A DNA stretch of 63,948 bases. Origin: Lachnospiraceae bacterium (GTDB lineage: Bacteria; Bacillota; Clostridia; Lachnospirales; Lachnospiraceae). The translations under genes were made by a program, and so were the position numbers. This document shows, piece by piece, positions 1 to 9,475 of this stretch. The stretch is taken from positions 1 to 63,948 of the forward strand of contig JAFRKV010000009.1 of the NCBI GenBank assembly GCA_017431515.1, read 5' to 3'. Numbering within the stretch: position 1 is the stretch's first letter; every line of letters begins with the position of its first letter. The notes under the pieces were generated by a model, which saw nothing but the letters and a program-made list of their open reading frames with translations, was not told the DNA's origin and ran no database searches.

Positions 1-1
1 C

Positions 2-655
2 AATGTGACGACCAGACCGGCGCCGGCGCAGGTGGGTCTGGGTACCAGAGTGTCCTCTACCGCAGCGCATTTCACGCAGGGATCTCTGGAAGCCAGCGAT
101 TTAACTTCCAGCTTCGCCATTGAGGGAAAAGGCTTTTTCCAGATCCGCGGCGCGGATGGCAAAACCTATTACACCAGAAGCGGAGATTTTTCGTGGTCGC
201 TGGGGACGGACAAACGCGCGATGCTGACAACGCAGGAAGGATACCCCGTGCTTGACAGCAAAGGAAAAGAGATCAAGCTTCCGGCAAACATTTCCGGTGA
301 GGATGCGAGTTATTCCACAAGCGGAAATGTGATGGGTTATACCGATGCCCAGGGGAAATTTGTTTCCCTGAACCAACGGATCGGGGTATATCAATTCCGC
401 AATCCGGCAGGACTGCGTTCGGTTTCCAATAACCGTTTTCAGGAAACGGATGCTTCCGGGGAAGCGATGAATGAAGAAAACAACAATAACCTTCAGCAGA
501 GCAAGGTACATCAGAATTATCTGGAAATGTCCAATGTGAATGTGGCGGATGAGATGGTGAATCTGATCGTGGCGCAGAGAGCATACGAAATGAATTCGAA
601 GGCGATCCAGGCGACGGATGACATGCTTGGTCAGGCAAATCAGCTGAGGAGATAA
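2..655 (+). CDS. flgG: Flagellar distal rod protein FlgG, C-terminal part (5' end outside window)
   Basis: The reading frame is already open at the first bases, so the N-terminus is missing and about 217 residues are visible. The central segment has the axial-protein core (GKGFFQIRGADG, then YYTRSGDFSW). The C-terminus reads SNVNVADEMVNLIVAQRAYE followed by MNSKAIQATDDML, which is the FlgG C-terminal helix used to pack the distal rod. It is exported by the flagellar type III system and joins rod to hook. The stop codon is one base from the ATG of the next gene, so the two are co-transcribed and probably coupled. FlgF-type proximal rod protein is the alternative; the C-terminal helix favours FlgG. 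Confidence 0.88.
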   Translation, partial: NVTTRPAPAQVGLGTRVSSTAAHFTQGSLEASDLTSSFAIEGKGFFQIRGADGKTYYTRSGDFSWSLGTDKRAMLTTQEGYPVLDSKGKEIKLPANISGEDASYSTSGNVMGYTDAQGKFVSLNQRIGVYQFRNPAGLRSVSNNRFQETDASGEAMNEENNNNLQQSKVHQNYLEMSNVNVADEMVNLIVAQRAYEMNSKAIQATDDMLGQANQLRR

Positions 656-656
656 C

Positions 657-1085
657 ATGTCTATTGATTGGACGAATACCATCGGACAAAATGTGCAGGC
701 GGCTCAGGAATACAGCTCCTCGGCAGTCGAGAAGCTGAAAAACAAGGATTACGCACATGCGGAAGACGACGAACTGAAAGAAGCCGTAAAATCCTTTGAG
801 TCGTATTTTGTGGAACAGGTCATCAAGGAAGTGGAAAAAACCATCCACACGGATGAAGAGGATTCTTATGCCGCGCAGATGACGGATTACTTTAAAGACA
901 GTGTCATCCAGCAGATCTCGGATAAGATCATAGATCAGTCGGGCGGCACTTATACACAGAAGCTTTACGAGCAGATGAAACGAAACTACGGGATACCTGA
1001 GGTGCCGGAAACAGACAATACTTCCGAGGCGTCACAGATGGCAGCCGCGGCTTTGGCGGCAGAGGAGGAGGATAACCATGCTTAG
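657..1085 (+). CDS. Rod-binding (FlgJ N-terminal-like) flagellar protein
   Basis: A 142-residue acidic protein. Residues of about 40-110 (LKEAVKSFESYFVEQVIKEV ... YFKDSVIQQISDKI ... GGTYTQKLYEQMKRNYG) match the rod-binding domain of FlgJ, the rod-cap/scaffold protein. No muramidase domain follows, as is usual for clostridial versions, so wall opening must come from another enzyme. The C-terminus is Ala/Glu-rich. Its last codons overlap the start of flgE by 8 bases, consistent with translational coupling. The family call rests on the domain pattern and on the position between rod and hook genes. Confidence 0.8.
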   Translation: MSIDWTNTIGQNVQAAQEYSSSAVEKLKNKDYAHAEDDELKEAVKSFESYFVEQVIKEVEKTIHTDEEDSYAAQMTDYFKDSVIQQISDKIIDQSGGTYTQKLYEQMKRNYGIPEVPETDNTSEASQMAAAALAAEEEDNHA

Positions 1086-2361
1086 ATCTCTTTACTCCGG
1101 CGTGACCGGACTGAAATCTCACCAGACCAAGCTGGATGCGATCGGCAATAATGTCTCCAATGTGAATACCATAGGATATCGCGGGAAAACCGTGAATTTC
1201 AGTGATGTTCTGTACCAGACGGCGGCAGAGGCGCATCCGGCCAACCAGGCGACAGCCTCTACCAACCCATATCAGATCGGGCTCGGATCAAAGGTCTCCT
1301 CGGTTACTTCCACCATGGGGAAAGAGGGATCGACCCAGGTGACGGGAAATACGTTTGACATGCGTATCAGCGGTCAGCCGAATGCCTTTTTCGTGGTGAA
1401 AAGCGGAAATGAAACCTTCTATACCAGAGACGGCGCTTTCGGGATTGACGCGGAACGGAATCTTGTGCTTCGTTCCAACGGCGCGTATGTGCAGGGTTGG
1501 AAAGGAGAGCAGGCAGGAGGCGCCGTGACGAAACTGACGATGCCGGACCCTAAAACGGAAAGCCATCTGGTATATGATACGGGGATTGACTTGTCAGGTG
1601 ACATCAGTGAGGTCACCTATGGAGAGGCAGGTACACAAACCTTTACCGGGACGATTAAAGAAAGAAGCGGTTCCGACTACAGGATTGAGTTTGATGTGGA
1701 AAAGGTGACGGATGATCCCGATGATGCCACCTACACTCTGAAAGCGACCAAAGTATATATCAAGAATGCCAAGGGTGAGGAGCAGGAAGTAAAGCTTTAC
1801 GGGGATGACAATGAATTCACGTTGAAATATGACAGGGGAACCGGAAAACTGGTCTCCATTGATGGCGGAGGCGGAACCCATGTTTCTTTTACGATTCCGG
1901 GCAGGAGTTCTCTGAGTGTTGATCTGGAAAAAACGTATTATCAGACTCCTCCTGCAGGCGGGACAGCCGGATCGTTATCCGCAGCGACCATATCCTTTGA
2001 CGATGTTGGGAAAGTCTCCGGATATGAAGTGAGCGGCAACGGCGCTATTTATACTGTTTTTTCCAATGGAAACCGTGAGATCGTCGGAAGGGTAGCGACG
2101 GCCGCGTTCAGCAATCCGGAAGGACTGTTAAGCTCCGGGGATAACCTTTATAAGGAATCCGTCAGTTCCGGAGATCCCAGACTGGAAGACATCGCAAAGA
2201 TGGGAGGAAGCATCACGTCCGGCGCTCTGGAAATGAGTAATGTGGATCTTGCATCGGAAATGACAGAACTGATTGTTGACCAGCGTGGTTTTCAGGCAAA
2301 CAGCAAGGTGATCACGACTTCGGATGAAATGCTGCAAACCTTAAGGGATCTGAAGAGATGA
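1078..2361 (+). CDS. flgE: Flagellar hook protein FlgE
   Basis: A 427-residue axial protein forming the hook. The N-terminus MLRSLYSGVTGLKSHQTKLD followed by IGNNVSNVNTIGYR is the conserved flagellar rod/hook motif. Next come TNPYQIGLGSKVSSV and a middle domain with FFVVKSGNETFYTRDGAF. The C-terminus LEMSNVDLASEMTELIVDQR with GFQANSKVITTSDEML is the FlgE C-terminal helix. Length is typical for a hook protein. The ATG lies inside the end of the preceding rod-binding gene, with a GGAGGAGG-like Shine-Dalgarno just upstream. Its last 21 bases are shared with the 3' end of convergent recD2. FlgD and FliK are not here, so hook genes must be split between loci or this is an extra hook protein. Confidence 0.9.
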   Translation: MLRSLYSGVTGLKSHQTKLDAIGNNVSNVNTIGYRGKTVNFSDVLYQTAAEAHPANQATASTNPYQIGLGSKVSSVTSTMGKEGSTQVTGNTFDMRISGQPNAFFVVKSGNETFYTRDGAFGIDAERNLVLRSNGAYVQGWKGEQAGGAVTKLTMPDPKTESHLVYDTGIDLSGDISEVTYGEAGTQTFTGTIKERSGSDYRIEFDVEKVTDDPDDATYTLKATKVYIKNAKGEEQEVKLYGDDNEFTLKYDRGTGKLVSIDGGGGTHVSFTIPGRSSLSVDLEKTYYQTPPAGGTAGSLSAATISFDDVGKVSGYEVSGNGAIYTVFSNGNREIVGRVATAAFSNPEGLLSSGDNLYKESVSSGDPRLEDIAKMGGSITSGALEMSNVDLASEMTELIVDQRGFQANSKVITTSDEMLQTLRDLKR

Positions 2362-4581
2362 TGAGGAAGCAGTCAGCTCTTTGATCCGTTCGCAGAGACC
2401 GGAATATCGTTTCTGCTCCGTCGTATTATCGATCATATCGCAAAACACGTGCTCGTCTCCGACGAGCACGACGCATTTTTTGGCGCGTGTCACCGCCGTA
2501 TATAGGAGATTCCGGTTATAAAGAAGCTTCGGTCCTGCCATCAGCGGGATGATCACCGCGGGATACTCGCTTCCCTGTGATTTGTGGATTGTCATGGCAT
2601 AGGCGAGTTCGAGGTCGTCCAGGAGCTTGTTTGGATAAGAGACGAGTTTACCCTCGTCAAATGCAACGGTGACGGTTTCGGAAAAGGCGTTGATTTCCAG
2701 AATGGTTCCGAGGTCGCCGTTAAAAACGCCTTCACCGCTTTCCGCGACCAGATTGTAGCGGGAGCGGATTTCCCAGGCCAATTGATAATTGTTTTTGGTC
2801 TGCATGACCTTGTCACCCTCCCGCAGGACACCATCCCCGTGCGGGATTTCTTTTTTTTCGTTGCTTTCCGGATTCAGATAACTCTGCAATACGGCATTGA
2901 GGCGGACAGAACCCAGCAGTCCTTTCCGCATCGGGGTCAGCACCTGAATTTCGTATGGATCCGCTTCTACATAGGAAGGAAGCTTCTGTTGGATCAGCTG
3001 CAAGGTGACATTGATGATCTTATCTGCTTCATAACGCTTCAAAAAGAAGAAATCCTTGCTTTTGTTATCGGGAATGACAGCGGTTCCCTCGTTGATCGCA
3101 TGGGCATTCAGGATGATGTCACTCTGCGCGGCCTGACGGAAGATGTGTTTCAGGGAGACGACATGAAAGTCCCTGCTGCTGATGAGATCTTTCAGGACGG
3201 CTCCCGGCCCGACGCTGGGGAGCTGGTGGACATCACCCACCAGGATCAGCCTGGTGCCGGCGAGAATGGCCTTGAGCAGCGCATGCATCAGGGGAAGGTC
3301 CACCATAGAGACTTCGTCGATGATGATGGCATCGGTTTCCAACGGATTCAGCTCGTTCCGTTCAAAATAGGAAACGGGGTTGTCTTCGGAAACACCGCCG
3401 TTGACTTCCAGCAGCCGGTGGATGGTACGGGCTTCAAAACCGGTCATTTCGCTCATGCGCTTTGCGGCGCGGCCCGTCGGCGCTGCCAGAAAAAGATCCA
3501 GCCCCTCCGCTTCGAAATAGCGGATGATGGCATTGATGGTGGTGGTTTTACCGGTGCCGGGACCTCCGGTCAGGATGAAAAGCCCGTTCCGGGCTGCGGA
3601 GCGGACTGCCTCCGCCTGCTCCGGCGCCAGCATGATGCCGGTTTCTTTCTCAATCCGGCTGATCCGGTCAGCGAGGAGCTCGTCCGGGACCGGATAGCGG
3701 ATATCCAGTTTTTTCAACATGGATGCCACATGAAGCTCCATATGGTAAAAAGAGGCAAGATAGACAAACACCGTATTTTCGGACTCGTGAAATACGATTT
3801 TCCGCTCAATGGCAAGATCCATGGCGCTTTTATCCACCAGATCCGGCTCCACATGGAGAAGCTCGACAGCCCGCTGAAGCAGTTCTTCTTTCGGCAGGCA
3901 GGTGTGGCCCTCTGATGTCGCCTGCGTCAGAATATAAATGATCCCGCTTCGGACACGGAAGTCGGAATCTGCGCGGATCCCGACCTTGGACGCGATCTCG
4001 TCCGCCGTTTTGAAGCCGATACCACGGATATCGTCTGATAATCGATAGGGATTGGTCTTTAAGATGGAATAGGTTTCATTGCCGTAGGCTTGAAAGATTT
4101 TGGTTGCCAGGGTCAGGGCAATCCCGTATTGCTGCAGAAAGAGAATGACCTGCCGAAGATCCTTGCGCTCTGTCAATTGTTCCGCAATTTCCATGGCTTT
4201 TCGTTCGGAAATGCCTTTGATCTCCGTTAGACGTTCGGGCTCTTCCTCCATGATGCGCAGCGCATCGGTTTTGAATTTTTTGACGATCCGCGCAGCAAGC
4301 GCCGATCCGATGCCTTTCACGGCGCCGGAGCCAAGGTAACGTTCAATCGCCTCAGCGCTTTCAGGGGCTGTCTCCTGAAAACTTTCTATTTTAAACTGTT
4401 CTCCATAGGAGGGATGGGAGACAAATTCACCATCCAGCCTGAGATTTTCTCCGGGGGTAACCTGTCCGAGATTACCGACGCAGGTAATCTCCTCACCTTC
4501 GCAGATGAAGTTCAGGACAGTATAGCCGTTGTCCGGGTTATGAAAAATGATGTGATCGATGTAGCCGTGAATGGTTTCCAT
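2341..4581 (-). CDS. recD2: ATP-dependent RecD2-type DNA helicase
   Basis: A 746-residue SF1B 5'-3' helicase of the RecD2 (RecD-like, no RecBC partner) type. In order: an N-terminal OB-like segment; helix-hairpin-helix region around residues 85-200 (YLGSGAVKGIGSALAARI and DIRGIGFKTADEIASKVGI); Walker A GGPGTGKTTT near residue 340; Walker B DEVSMVD near 420; GDVHQLPSVGPG; and the C-terminal UvrD-like motif AMTIHKSQGSE near 662. RecD2 proteins act in repair and replication-fork protection. The start codon overlaps the stop of the upstream methyltransferase gene (TAATG), so the two are one minus-strand operon. The 3' ends of recD2 and flgE overlap by 21 bases. Confidence 0.95.
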   Translation of the reverse strand: METIHGYIDHIIFHNPDNGYTVLNFICEGEEITCVGNLGQVTPGENLRLDGEFVSHPSYGEQFKIESFQETAPESAEAIERYLGSGAVKGIGSALAARIVKKFKTDALRIMEEEPERLTEIKGISERKAMEIAEQLTERKDLRQVILFLQQYGIALTLATKIFQAYGNETYSILKTNPYRLSDDIRGIGFKTADEIASKVGIRADSDFRVRSGIIYILTQATSEGHTCLPKEELLQRAVELLHVEPDLVDKSAMDLAIERKIVFHESENTVFVYLASFYHMELHVASMLKKLDIRYPVPDELLADRISRIEKETGIMLAPEQAEAVRSAARNGLFILTGGPGTGKTTTINAIIRYFEAEGLDLFLAAPTGRAAKRMSEMTGFEARTIHRLLEVNGGVSEDNPVSYFERNELNPLETDAIIIDEVSMVDLPLMHALLKAILAGTRLILVGDVHQLPSVGPGAVLKDLISSRDFHVVSLKHIFRQAAQSDIILNAHAINEGTAVIPDNKSKDFFFLKRYEADKIINVTLQLIQQKLPSYVEADPYEIQVLTPMRKGLLGSVRLNAVLQSYLNPESNEKKEIPHGDGVLREGDKVMQTKNNYQLAWEIRSRYNLVAESGEGVFNGDLGTILEINAFSETVTVAFDEGKLVSYPNKLLDDLELAYAMTIHKSQGSEYPAVIIPLMAGPKLLYNRNLLYTAVTRAKKCVVLVGDEHVFCDMIDNTTEQKRYSGLCERIKELTASSSSLQIP

Positions 4582-5438
4582 TAAGATGCACTCCAGCGCC
4601 CGCTGGCGCCACAGGGAAGGACAAGACCGGTAGAACTGACGGGCAGGCCGATCTCATCGGAAATGACCCGACCTCCGAACCGCTTTAACGCGGTGCTGAT
4701 CATATAGGTCAATACCGCGGGCTGCAGACCCGTGGTATAGGAATTGACAAGGAAAAACAGGGGATGATCGGACAAAAGCTCACTGCAGCGGCAGATCAGA
4801 TGAAATACCTGATCCTCCAGCTTCCAGATTTCCCCTTTCGGTCCTCTGCCGTAAGAGGGGGGATCCATGATGATCCCGTCGTAACGGCTGCCTCTGCGGA
4901 TCTCACGTTCCACGAATTTCAGGCAGTCGTCGGTGAGCCATCGGATCGGAGCATCGGAAAGACCGGAAGATACGGCATTTTCTTTTGCCCAGCCCACAAT
5001 GCCTTTGGCGGCATCTACATGGGTGACTGCGGCGCCGGCTGCTGCCGCGGAGATCGTGGCGCCTCCTGTATAGGCAAAGAGATTTAAGACCCGGATGTCC
5101 GTGCCAGCCGATTTGATCAGCCCGGAAAACCAGTCCCAATTGACCGCTTGTTCCGGAAAAAGACCGGTATGCTTGAAATGAAAAGGCTTGAGCTGGAAAG
5201 TCAACTTCCCATAGGTGATGCTCCATTGCTCCGGGAGGCCAAAAAACTCCCATTCCCCGCCGCCTTTGCTGCTTCTGTGATAGACAGCATTGCTCCGTTT
5301 CCAGGAACTGTTCTTTTTGGTACTCCAGATCACCTGCGGATCGGGACGGCGAAGGATATAGGAACCCCACCGTTCGAGCTTTTCTCCGTCCGAACAGTCC
5401 AGTACTTCATAATCCTTCCATTGATCTGCTATCCACAT
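4581..5438 (-). CDS. Class I SAM-dependent methyltransferase (RlmI/RlmK-like)
   Basis: A 285-residue Rossmann-fold methyltransferase. Motif I reads VLNLFAYTGGATISAAAAGA near residue 115, an acidic ribose-contact residue follows (VTHVDAAKG), and the catalytic-type motif IMDPPSYGRGPKGE lies near 188. This NLFAYTGG...DPPSYG pair is typical of the COG1092 group that methylates rRNA cytosines, but the PUA domain of RlmI is absent and the N-terminus (DYEVLDCSDGEKLERWGSYI) is that of a shorter clostridial subfamily. Substrate is therefore not assigned. It is the first gene of a two-gene minus-strand operon with recD2. Confidence 0.82.
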   Translation of the reverse strand: MWIADQWKDYEVLDCSDGEKLERWGSYILRRPDPQVIWSTKKNSSWKRSNAVYHRSSKGGGEWEFFGLPEQWSITYGKLTFQLKPFHFKHTGLFPEQAVNWDWFSGLIKSAGTDIRVLNLFAYTGGATISAAAAGAAVTHVDAAKGIVGWAKENAVSSGLSDAPIRWLTDDCLKFVEREIRRGSRYDGIIMDPPSYGRGPKGEIWKLEDQVFHLICRCSELLSDHPLFFLVNSYTTGLQPAVLTYMISTALKRFGGRVISDEIGLPVSSTGLVLPCGASGRWSAS

Positions 5439-5574
5439 CAGCGTGATCTCCTCATCTATCGAATATGATAGCGTATGTGGTGGAGGCGCGCAAGGGTGAA
5501 CCCTCTATATATAGTAGAAACAGAAAATGAAACCCCTATTTTTGAAAAAAGATGCAAAAAACCTGAAAAAAACC
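5439..5574. other. Divergent AT-rich intergenic stretch
   Basis: Gap between the divergent methyltransferase gene and the rpsJ promoter. It is rich in A and T tracts on the plus strand from about 5520 and presumably carries the minus-strand promoter of the methyltransferase-recD2 operon, which I could not pin down. No gene is seen. Confidence 0.5.
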
Positions 5575-5603
5575 TTGCAATACGAAAAAAAAGATGATAG
5601 TAT
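5575..5603 (+). promoter_or_regulatory. Probable sigma-A promoter of the S10 superoperon
   Basis: TTGCAA, a 17-base spacer and TAGTAT. It precedes the long rpsJ leader, giving a start near 5610. An A/T-rich tract upstream could act as an UP element. Matches are read by eye. Confidence 0.55.
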
Positions 5604-5609
5604 ACAACT

Positions 5610-5850
5610 TGCTGTGGCATTGATAGCGAAGAAGCGTGAGGTTGCTGCCGAGTAGTAGAGCCATACGAAATGGCAGGTTTTCCGTGGAGCGAATGTCAAG
5701 TTAGGAAACTGGCGACAAGTCACTGTGCAAGGTCTACCGCCCGGGAGAGGGCAGGAAAGTAGAAACGACGTGTGAGAACCTTTAGGACACACACGGGGAA
5801 GTGTACAGTCACCGCTTGTCGTACTGAAATAGTAAAGTGCGAAAAGGAGG
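5610..5850 (+). ncRNA. Structured 5' leader of the rpsJ (S10) superoperon
   Basis: About 240 nt of non-coding leader rich in complementary segments. CGACAAG near 5713 pairs with CTTGTCG near 5815 and closes a large domain. Inside it are a GCCC/GGGC hairpin near 5749 and a CGTGTG/CACACG hairpin near 5768-5796, and the 5' part can pair TGCC with GGCA around 5645-5674. The text TTTTCCGTGGAGCGAATG and GTCAAGTTAGGAAA looks like the conserved upstream region of rpsJ in Clostridia, a proposed ribosomal-protein leader. The likely role is feedback control by a ribosomal protein encoded downstream. That role is inference; the pairing is visible. Confidence 0.6.
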
Positions 5851-5860
5851 CGACTTTTTT

Positions 5861-6178
5861 ATGGCTCAGACAATGAGAATCACACTCAAGGCTTATGATC
5901 ACACTCTGGTGGACAGTTCCGCCAAGAAGATCATCGAAACAGTCAGAAAGAACGGATCCCAGGTGAGCGGTCCTGTACCGCTGCCGACCAAGAAGGAGGT
6001 TGTAACCATCCTTCGTGCGGTGCATAAATATAAGGATTCGAGAGAGCAGTTCGAGCAGAGAACGCATAAGAGACTGATCGATATCATCGCGCCGACCCAG
6101 AAGACTGTGGACGCTCTGTCCCGTCTGGAGATGCCGGCCGGTGTATACATCGATATCAAGATGAAAGACAACGATTAA
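5861..6178 (+). CDS. rpsJ: 30S ribosomal protein S10
   Basis: 105-residue uS10 of the 30S head, also the NusE antitermination factor. It begins [14 protein letters not shown] and ends [17 protein letters not shown], full family length. The ATG used here follows AAGGAGG by 10 bases; an in-frame GTG 24 bases upstream overlaps that Shine-Dalgarno and was rejected. First gene of the superoperon. Confidence 0.97.
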   Translation: MAQTMRITLKAYDHTLVDSSAKKIIETVRKNGSQVSGPVPLPTKKEVVTILRAVHKYKDSREQFEQRTHKRLIDIIAPTQKTVDALSRLEMPAGVYIDIKMKDND

Positions 6179-6243
6179 CAAAACAACTCCTGCTAGTATG
6201 AGTGCCATTGGCGCTCCTCTGTAGGAACAAAAGGAGGAAACTT

Positions 6244-6924
6244 ATGAAGAAAGCAATTTTGGCAACAAAGGTCGGCATGACCCAGATTTTCAATTCTGAT
6301 GGCGTGCTGGTTCCGGTAACGGTACTGGAGGCAGGCCCTTGCGTGGTAACGCAGGTAAAGACCATGGAGAATGACGGCTATGAAGCCGTACAGGTCGGTT
6401 TTGGCGAGCGCAAAGAGAAGTCGGTGAATAAGGATGCGAACGGTAAGAAAGAAGTTCGCCGCCGTCACGGCATCAATAAGGCGGAGAAAGGCCATTTCGC
6501 AAAGGCGGGCGTTTCCGGGAAGAGATATGTGAAAGAGTTCCGGTTTGAAAATGCTTCCGAATACAAGCTTGCGGATGAGATTAAGGCAGACATCTTCGCA
6601 GAAGGCGATAAGGTAGACGCAACCGCGATTTCCAAAGGAAAAGGTTTCCAGGGTGCGGTCAAGAGACTGGGACAGCATCGCGGACCTATGGCTCACGGTT
6701 CCAAGTTCCACCGTCATCAGGGTTCCAATGGCGCCTGCTCCTCACCGAGCCGCGTATTCAAAGGAAAAGGGATGCCCGGCCATATGGGTTCCGTAAAGGT
6801 GACGATCCAGAATCTGGAAGTGGTGCGCGTGGATGCGGAAAAGAACCTGCTTCTTGTAAAAGGCGCGGTTCCGGGTCCGAAGAAAGCGCTGGTAACCCTT
6901 CGGGAAACGGTAAAGACGGTGTAA
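6244..6924 (+). CDS. rplC: 50S ribosomal protein L3
   Basis: 226-residue uL3, an early 23S rRNA binder whose long loop reaches the peptidyl-transferase centre. It starts [16 protein letters not shown] and carries the L3 signature [20 protein letters not shown] followed by KGMPGHMG around residues 155-180. AAGGAGG lies 6 bases before the chosen ATG; an upstream in-frame start at 6202 lacks a ribosome-binding site and adds sequence foreign to L3. Confidence 0.97.
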   Translation: MKKAILATKVGMTQIFNSDGVLVPVTVLEAGPCVVTQVKTMENDGYEAVQVGFGERKEKSVNKDANGKKEVRRRHGINKAEKGHFAKAGVSGKRYVKEFRFENASEYKLADEIKADIFAEGDKVDATAISKGKGFQGAVKRLGQHRGPMAHGSKFHRHQGSNGACSSPSRVFKGKGMPGHMGSVKVTIQNLEVVRVDAEKNLLLVKGAVPGPKKALVTLRETVKTV

Positions 6925-6952
6925 CAGGAGACGAAGAAAGGAGTAAGGACAG

Positions 6953-7573
6953 ATGGCAAAGGTATCTGTTTTCAATATGGAAGGCAAAGAGGTAGGAAGC
7001 CTTGACTTAAACGATGCGGTGTTCGGCGTGGAAGTCAATGAGCACCTCGTTCATATGGCGGTGGTACAGCAGCTGGCAAACAACCGTCAGGGCACACAGA
7101 AGGCAAAGACCCGTTCCGAGGTCAGAGGCGGCGGAAGAAAGCCGTGGAGACAGAAGGGAACCGGTCATGCAAGACAGGGATCCACGAGATCTCCGCAGTG
7201 GACCGGCGGCGGCGTTGTGTTTGCACCGGTACCGCGCGATTATTCGTTCAAACTCAATAAGAAGGAAAAGAGAGCGGCATTAAAGAGCGCACTTTCCTCC
7301 AGAGTACAGGACGGCAAGCTCATCGTGGTGGACGAACTGAAGCTGGATGAGATTAAGACCAAGCAGTTCGCAAATATCATGAGCAACCTGAAAGTGGAAA
7401 AAGCGTTGGTGGTGCTTTCCGAGAGGAATGAAAATGTCGTGATGTCTGCGCGGAATCTTCCGGCGGTAAAGACGGCTCTTACAAACACCATCAATGTCTA
7501 TGACATTCTGAAGTACAACACCCTTGTGCTCACCAAGGATGCAGTGAAGTCGATTGAGGAGGTGTATGCATAA
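6953..7573 (+). CDS. rplD: 50S ribosomal protein L4
   Basis: 206-residue uL4. The basic loop [19 protein letters not shown] (residues about 60-80) is the extension that lines the exit tunnel. In many bacteria L4 represses its own operon through the S10 leader, which makes it one candidate ligand for the leader seen upstream of rpsJ. The stop overlaps the rplW start by one base (TAATG). Confidence 0.97.
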   Translation: MAKVSVFNMEGKEVGSLDLNDAVFGVEVNEHLVHMAVVQQLANNRQGTQKAKTRSEVRGGGRKPWRQKGTGHARQGSTRSPQWTGGGVVFAPVPRDYSFKLNKKEKRAALKSALSSRVQDGKLIVVDELKLDEIKTKQFANIMSNLKVEKALVVLSERNENVVMSARNLPAVKTALTNTINVYDILKYNTLVLTKDAVKSIEEVYA

Positions 7574-7872
7574 TGGCAAACGTACAGTATTATGATGTGA
7601 TCCTGAAGCCGGTCGTGACTGAGAAAGCGATGACGCAGAGCGCGGAGAAGAAATACACGTTTCTGGTACACCCGGATGCGACGAAGATCATGATCAAAGA
7701 TGCCGTGGAAAAGATGTTTGACGGCGTGAAGGTGCAGAAGGTCAACACCATGAACTGCGAAGGCAAGAACAAGCGCCGCGGCATGGTGACCGGCAAAACG
7801 GCAAAGACGAAGAAAGCGATCGTACAGCTGACGGAAGACAGCAAGGATATTGAGATCTTCGCAGGGCTGTAA
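7573..7872 (+). CDS. rplW: 50S ribosomal protein L23
   Basis: 99-residue uL23 at the tunnel exit, docking site for trigger factor and signal recognition particle. It begins with the family pattern [14 protein letters not shown] and continues with [20 protein letters not shown] and an [17 protein letters not shown] segment. Translation is coupled to rplD through the one-base overlap. Confidence 0.97.
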   Translation: MANVQYYDVILKPVVTEKAMTQSAEKKYTFLVHPDATKIMIKDAVEKMFDGVKVQKVNTMNCEGKNKRRGMVTGKTAKTKKAIVQLTEDSKDIEIFAGL

Positions 7873-7912
7873 ACGTTGAGAACGGAAAAGAAGAAAGATA
7901 AGGAGAAAAACA

Positions 7913-8755
7913 ATGGGAATCAAAACATATAATCCGTACACTCCTTCCAGAAGAAACATGACGGGTTCGGATTTCTCGGAGATTACGAAGAAAACACCGG
8001 AGAGATCACTGATCGTTTCCAAGAAGAAGCATGCCGGACGTAATAATCAGGGTAAGATCACTGTCAGACATCATGGCGGCGGCAACAGACAGAAATACAG
8101 AATCATTGATTTCAAGCGGAAGAAGGATGATGTACCTGCAAAAGTCATCGGGATCGAATACGATCCGAACCGCACTGCAAATATCGCATTGATCTGCTAC
8201 GCAGACGGTGAGAAGTCCTATATCCTCGCACCGGAAGGACTGAAGGACGGAATGAGCGTCATGAACGGCGCAAATGCGGAAATCCGCGTCGGTAACTGCC
8301 TCCCTCTGGAGCAGATCCCGGTCGGTACGCAGATTCACAACATTGAGCTTTATCCCGGAAAGGGCGGCCAGATGGTTCGTTCCGCAGGAAACGCGGCGCA
8401 GCTGATGGCAAAAGAAGGAAAGTATGCGACACTTCGACTTCCCTCCGGAGAAATGAGAATGGTTCCGATCAACTGCCGGGCTTCCATCGGCGTCATCGGA
8501 AACGGAGACCATAACCTCGTGAAGATCGGTAAGGCCGGACGGAAGCGTCACATGGGCATCCGCCCGACGGTCCGCGGTTCGGTTATGAACCCGAACGACC
8601 ATCCGCACGGCGGTGGCGAGGGTAAGGCCCCCATCGGACGTCCCGGTCCGTGTACACCTTGGGGCAAGCCGGCTCTCGGTTTGAAGACACGCAAGAAGAA
8701 GAAAGCTTCCAACAAGCTGATAGTAAGACGCCGCGACGGACGCGCGATCAAATAA
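7913..8755 (+). CDS. rplB: 50S ribosomal protein L2
   Basis: 280-residue uL2, needed for subunit joining and the peptidyl-transferase site. The C-terminal signature [17 protein letters not shown], including the conserved histidine region, and the lysine-rich tail [16 protein letters not shown] are present. It starts [14 protein letters not shown]; a Shine-Dalgarno (AAGGAGAA) lies just upstream. Full length. Confidence 0.97.
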   Translation: MGIKTYNPYTPSRRNMTGSDFSEITKKTPERSLIVSKKKHAGRNNQGKITVRHHGGGNRQKYRIIDFKRKKDDVPAKVIGIEYDPNRTANIALICYADGEKSYILAPEGLKDGMSVMNGANAEIRVGNCLPLEQIPVGTQIHNIELYPGKGGQMVRSAGNAAQLMAKEGKYATLRLPSGEMRMVPINCRASIGVIGNGDHNLVKIGKAGRKRHMGIRPTVRGSVMNPNDHPHGGGEGKAPIGRPGPCTPWGKPALGLKTRKKKKASNKLIVRRRDGRAIK

Positions 8756-8767
8756 GGAGGAGAGAGA

Positions 8768-9046
8768 ATGTCAAGATCATTAAAAAAAGGACCTTTCGCA
8801 GACGAGAGCCTGCTGAAAAAAGTAGATGCAATGAACGCTTCCAATGACAAAGCGGTCATTAAGACCTGGTCTCGCCGTTCAACGATCTTCCCGAGTTTTG
8901 TCGGACATACGATTGCGGTTCACGACGGCAGAAAGCACGTGCCGGTATACATTACCGAAGATATGGTAGGACACAAGCTTGGCGAGTTTGTCGCAACGAG
9001 AACCTATCGCGGACACGGCAAGGACGAGAAGAAATCAAGGGTGTAA
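8768..9046 (+). CDS. rpsS: 30S ribosomal protein S19
   Basis: 92-residue uS19 of the 30S head, which contacts S13 and the A-site finger. [20 protein letters not shown] and the [19 protein letters not shown] stretch are diagnostic. AAGGAGG precedes the ATG. It ends in the normal basic tail and is followed 19 bases later by rplV. Confidence 0.97.
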   Translation: MSRSLKKGPFADESLLKKVDAMNASNDKAVIKTWSRRSTIFPSFVGHTIAVHDGRKHVPVYITEDMVGHKLGEFVATRTYRGHGKDEKKSRV

Positions 9047-9065
9047 TGCCTGAAAGGAGATAATC

Positions 9066-9461
9066 ATGGCAAAGGGACATAGAAGCCAGATCAAGAGAGA
9101 AAGAAACGAACAAAAAGATACAAGACCATCCGCAAAACTTTCTTATGCACGGGTATCTGTCCAGAAGGCAGGGTTCGTTCTGGATGCGATCCGCGGAAAG
9201 GGTGCGCAGGAAGCTCTTGCGATCGTAACCTATAATCCGAGATACGCGTCAAGCGTGATCAAGAAGCTCCTGCAGTCGGCGATCGCGAATGCGGAGAACA
9301 ACTATCCGGACAAGAACTACAGCATCGAGAACCTTTATGTGGCAGAGTGCTACGCGAATAAGGGACCGACGATGAAGCGGATTCAACCGAGAGCACAGGG
9401 AAGAGCTTACCGGATCGAGAAGAGAATGAGTCACATTACGATCGTGCTGGATGAAAGGTAG
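9066..9461 (+). CDS. rplV: 50S ribosomal protein L22
   Basis: 131-residue uL22. The globular part binds all 23S domains, and the hairpin near ECYANKGPTMKRIQPRAQGR reaches the tunnel constriction where macrolides bind. Start MAKGHRSQIKRERNEQKD has a short N-terminal extension relative to E. coli, as is common in clostridia. Confidence 0.96.
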   Translation: MAKGHRSQIKRERNEQKDTRPSAKLSYARVSVQKAGFVLDAIRGKGAQEALAIVTYNPRYASSVIKKLLQSAIANAENNYPDKNYSIENLYVAECYANKGPTMKRIQPRAQGRAYRIEKRMSHITIVLDER

Positions 9462-9475
9462 GAGGTTAGAAACGA

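Noticed and set aside
2584-3915. 443-codon open frame on the plus strand opposite recD2
   Set aside because: It is antisense to a gene with complete helicase motifs, has no ribosome-binding site and encodes a low-sense composition; a shadow frame.
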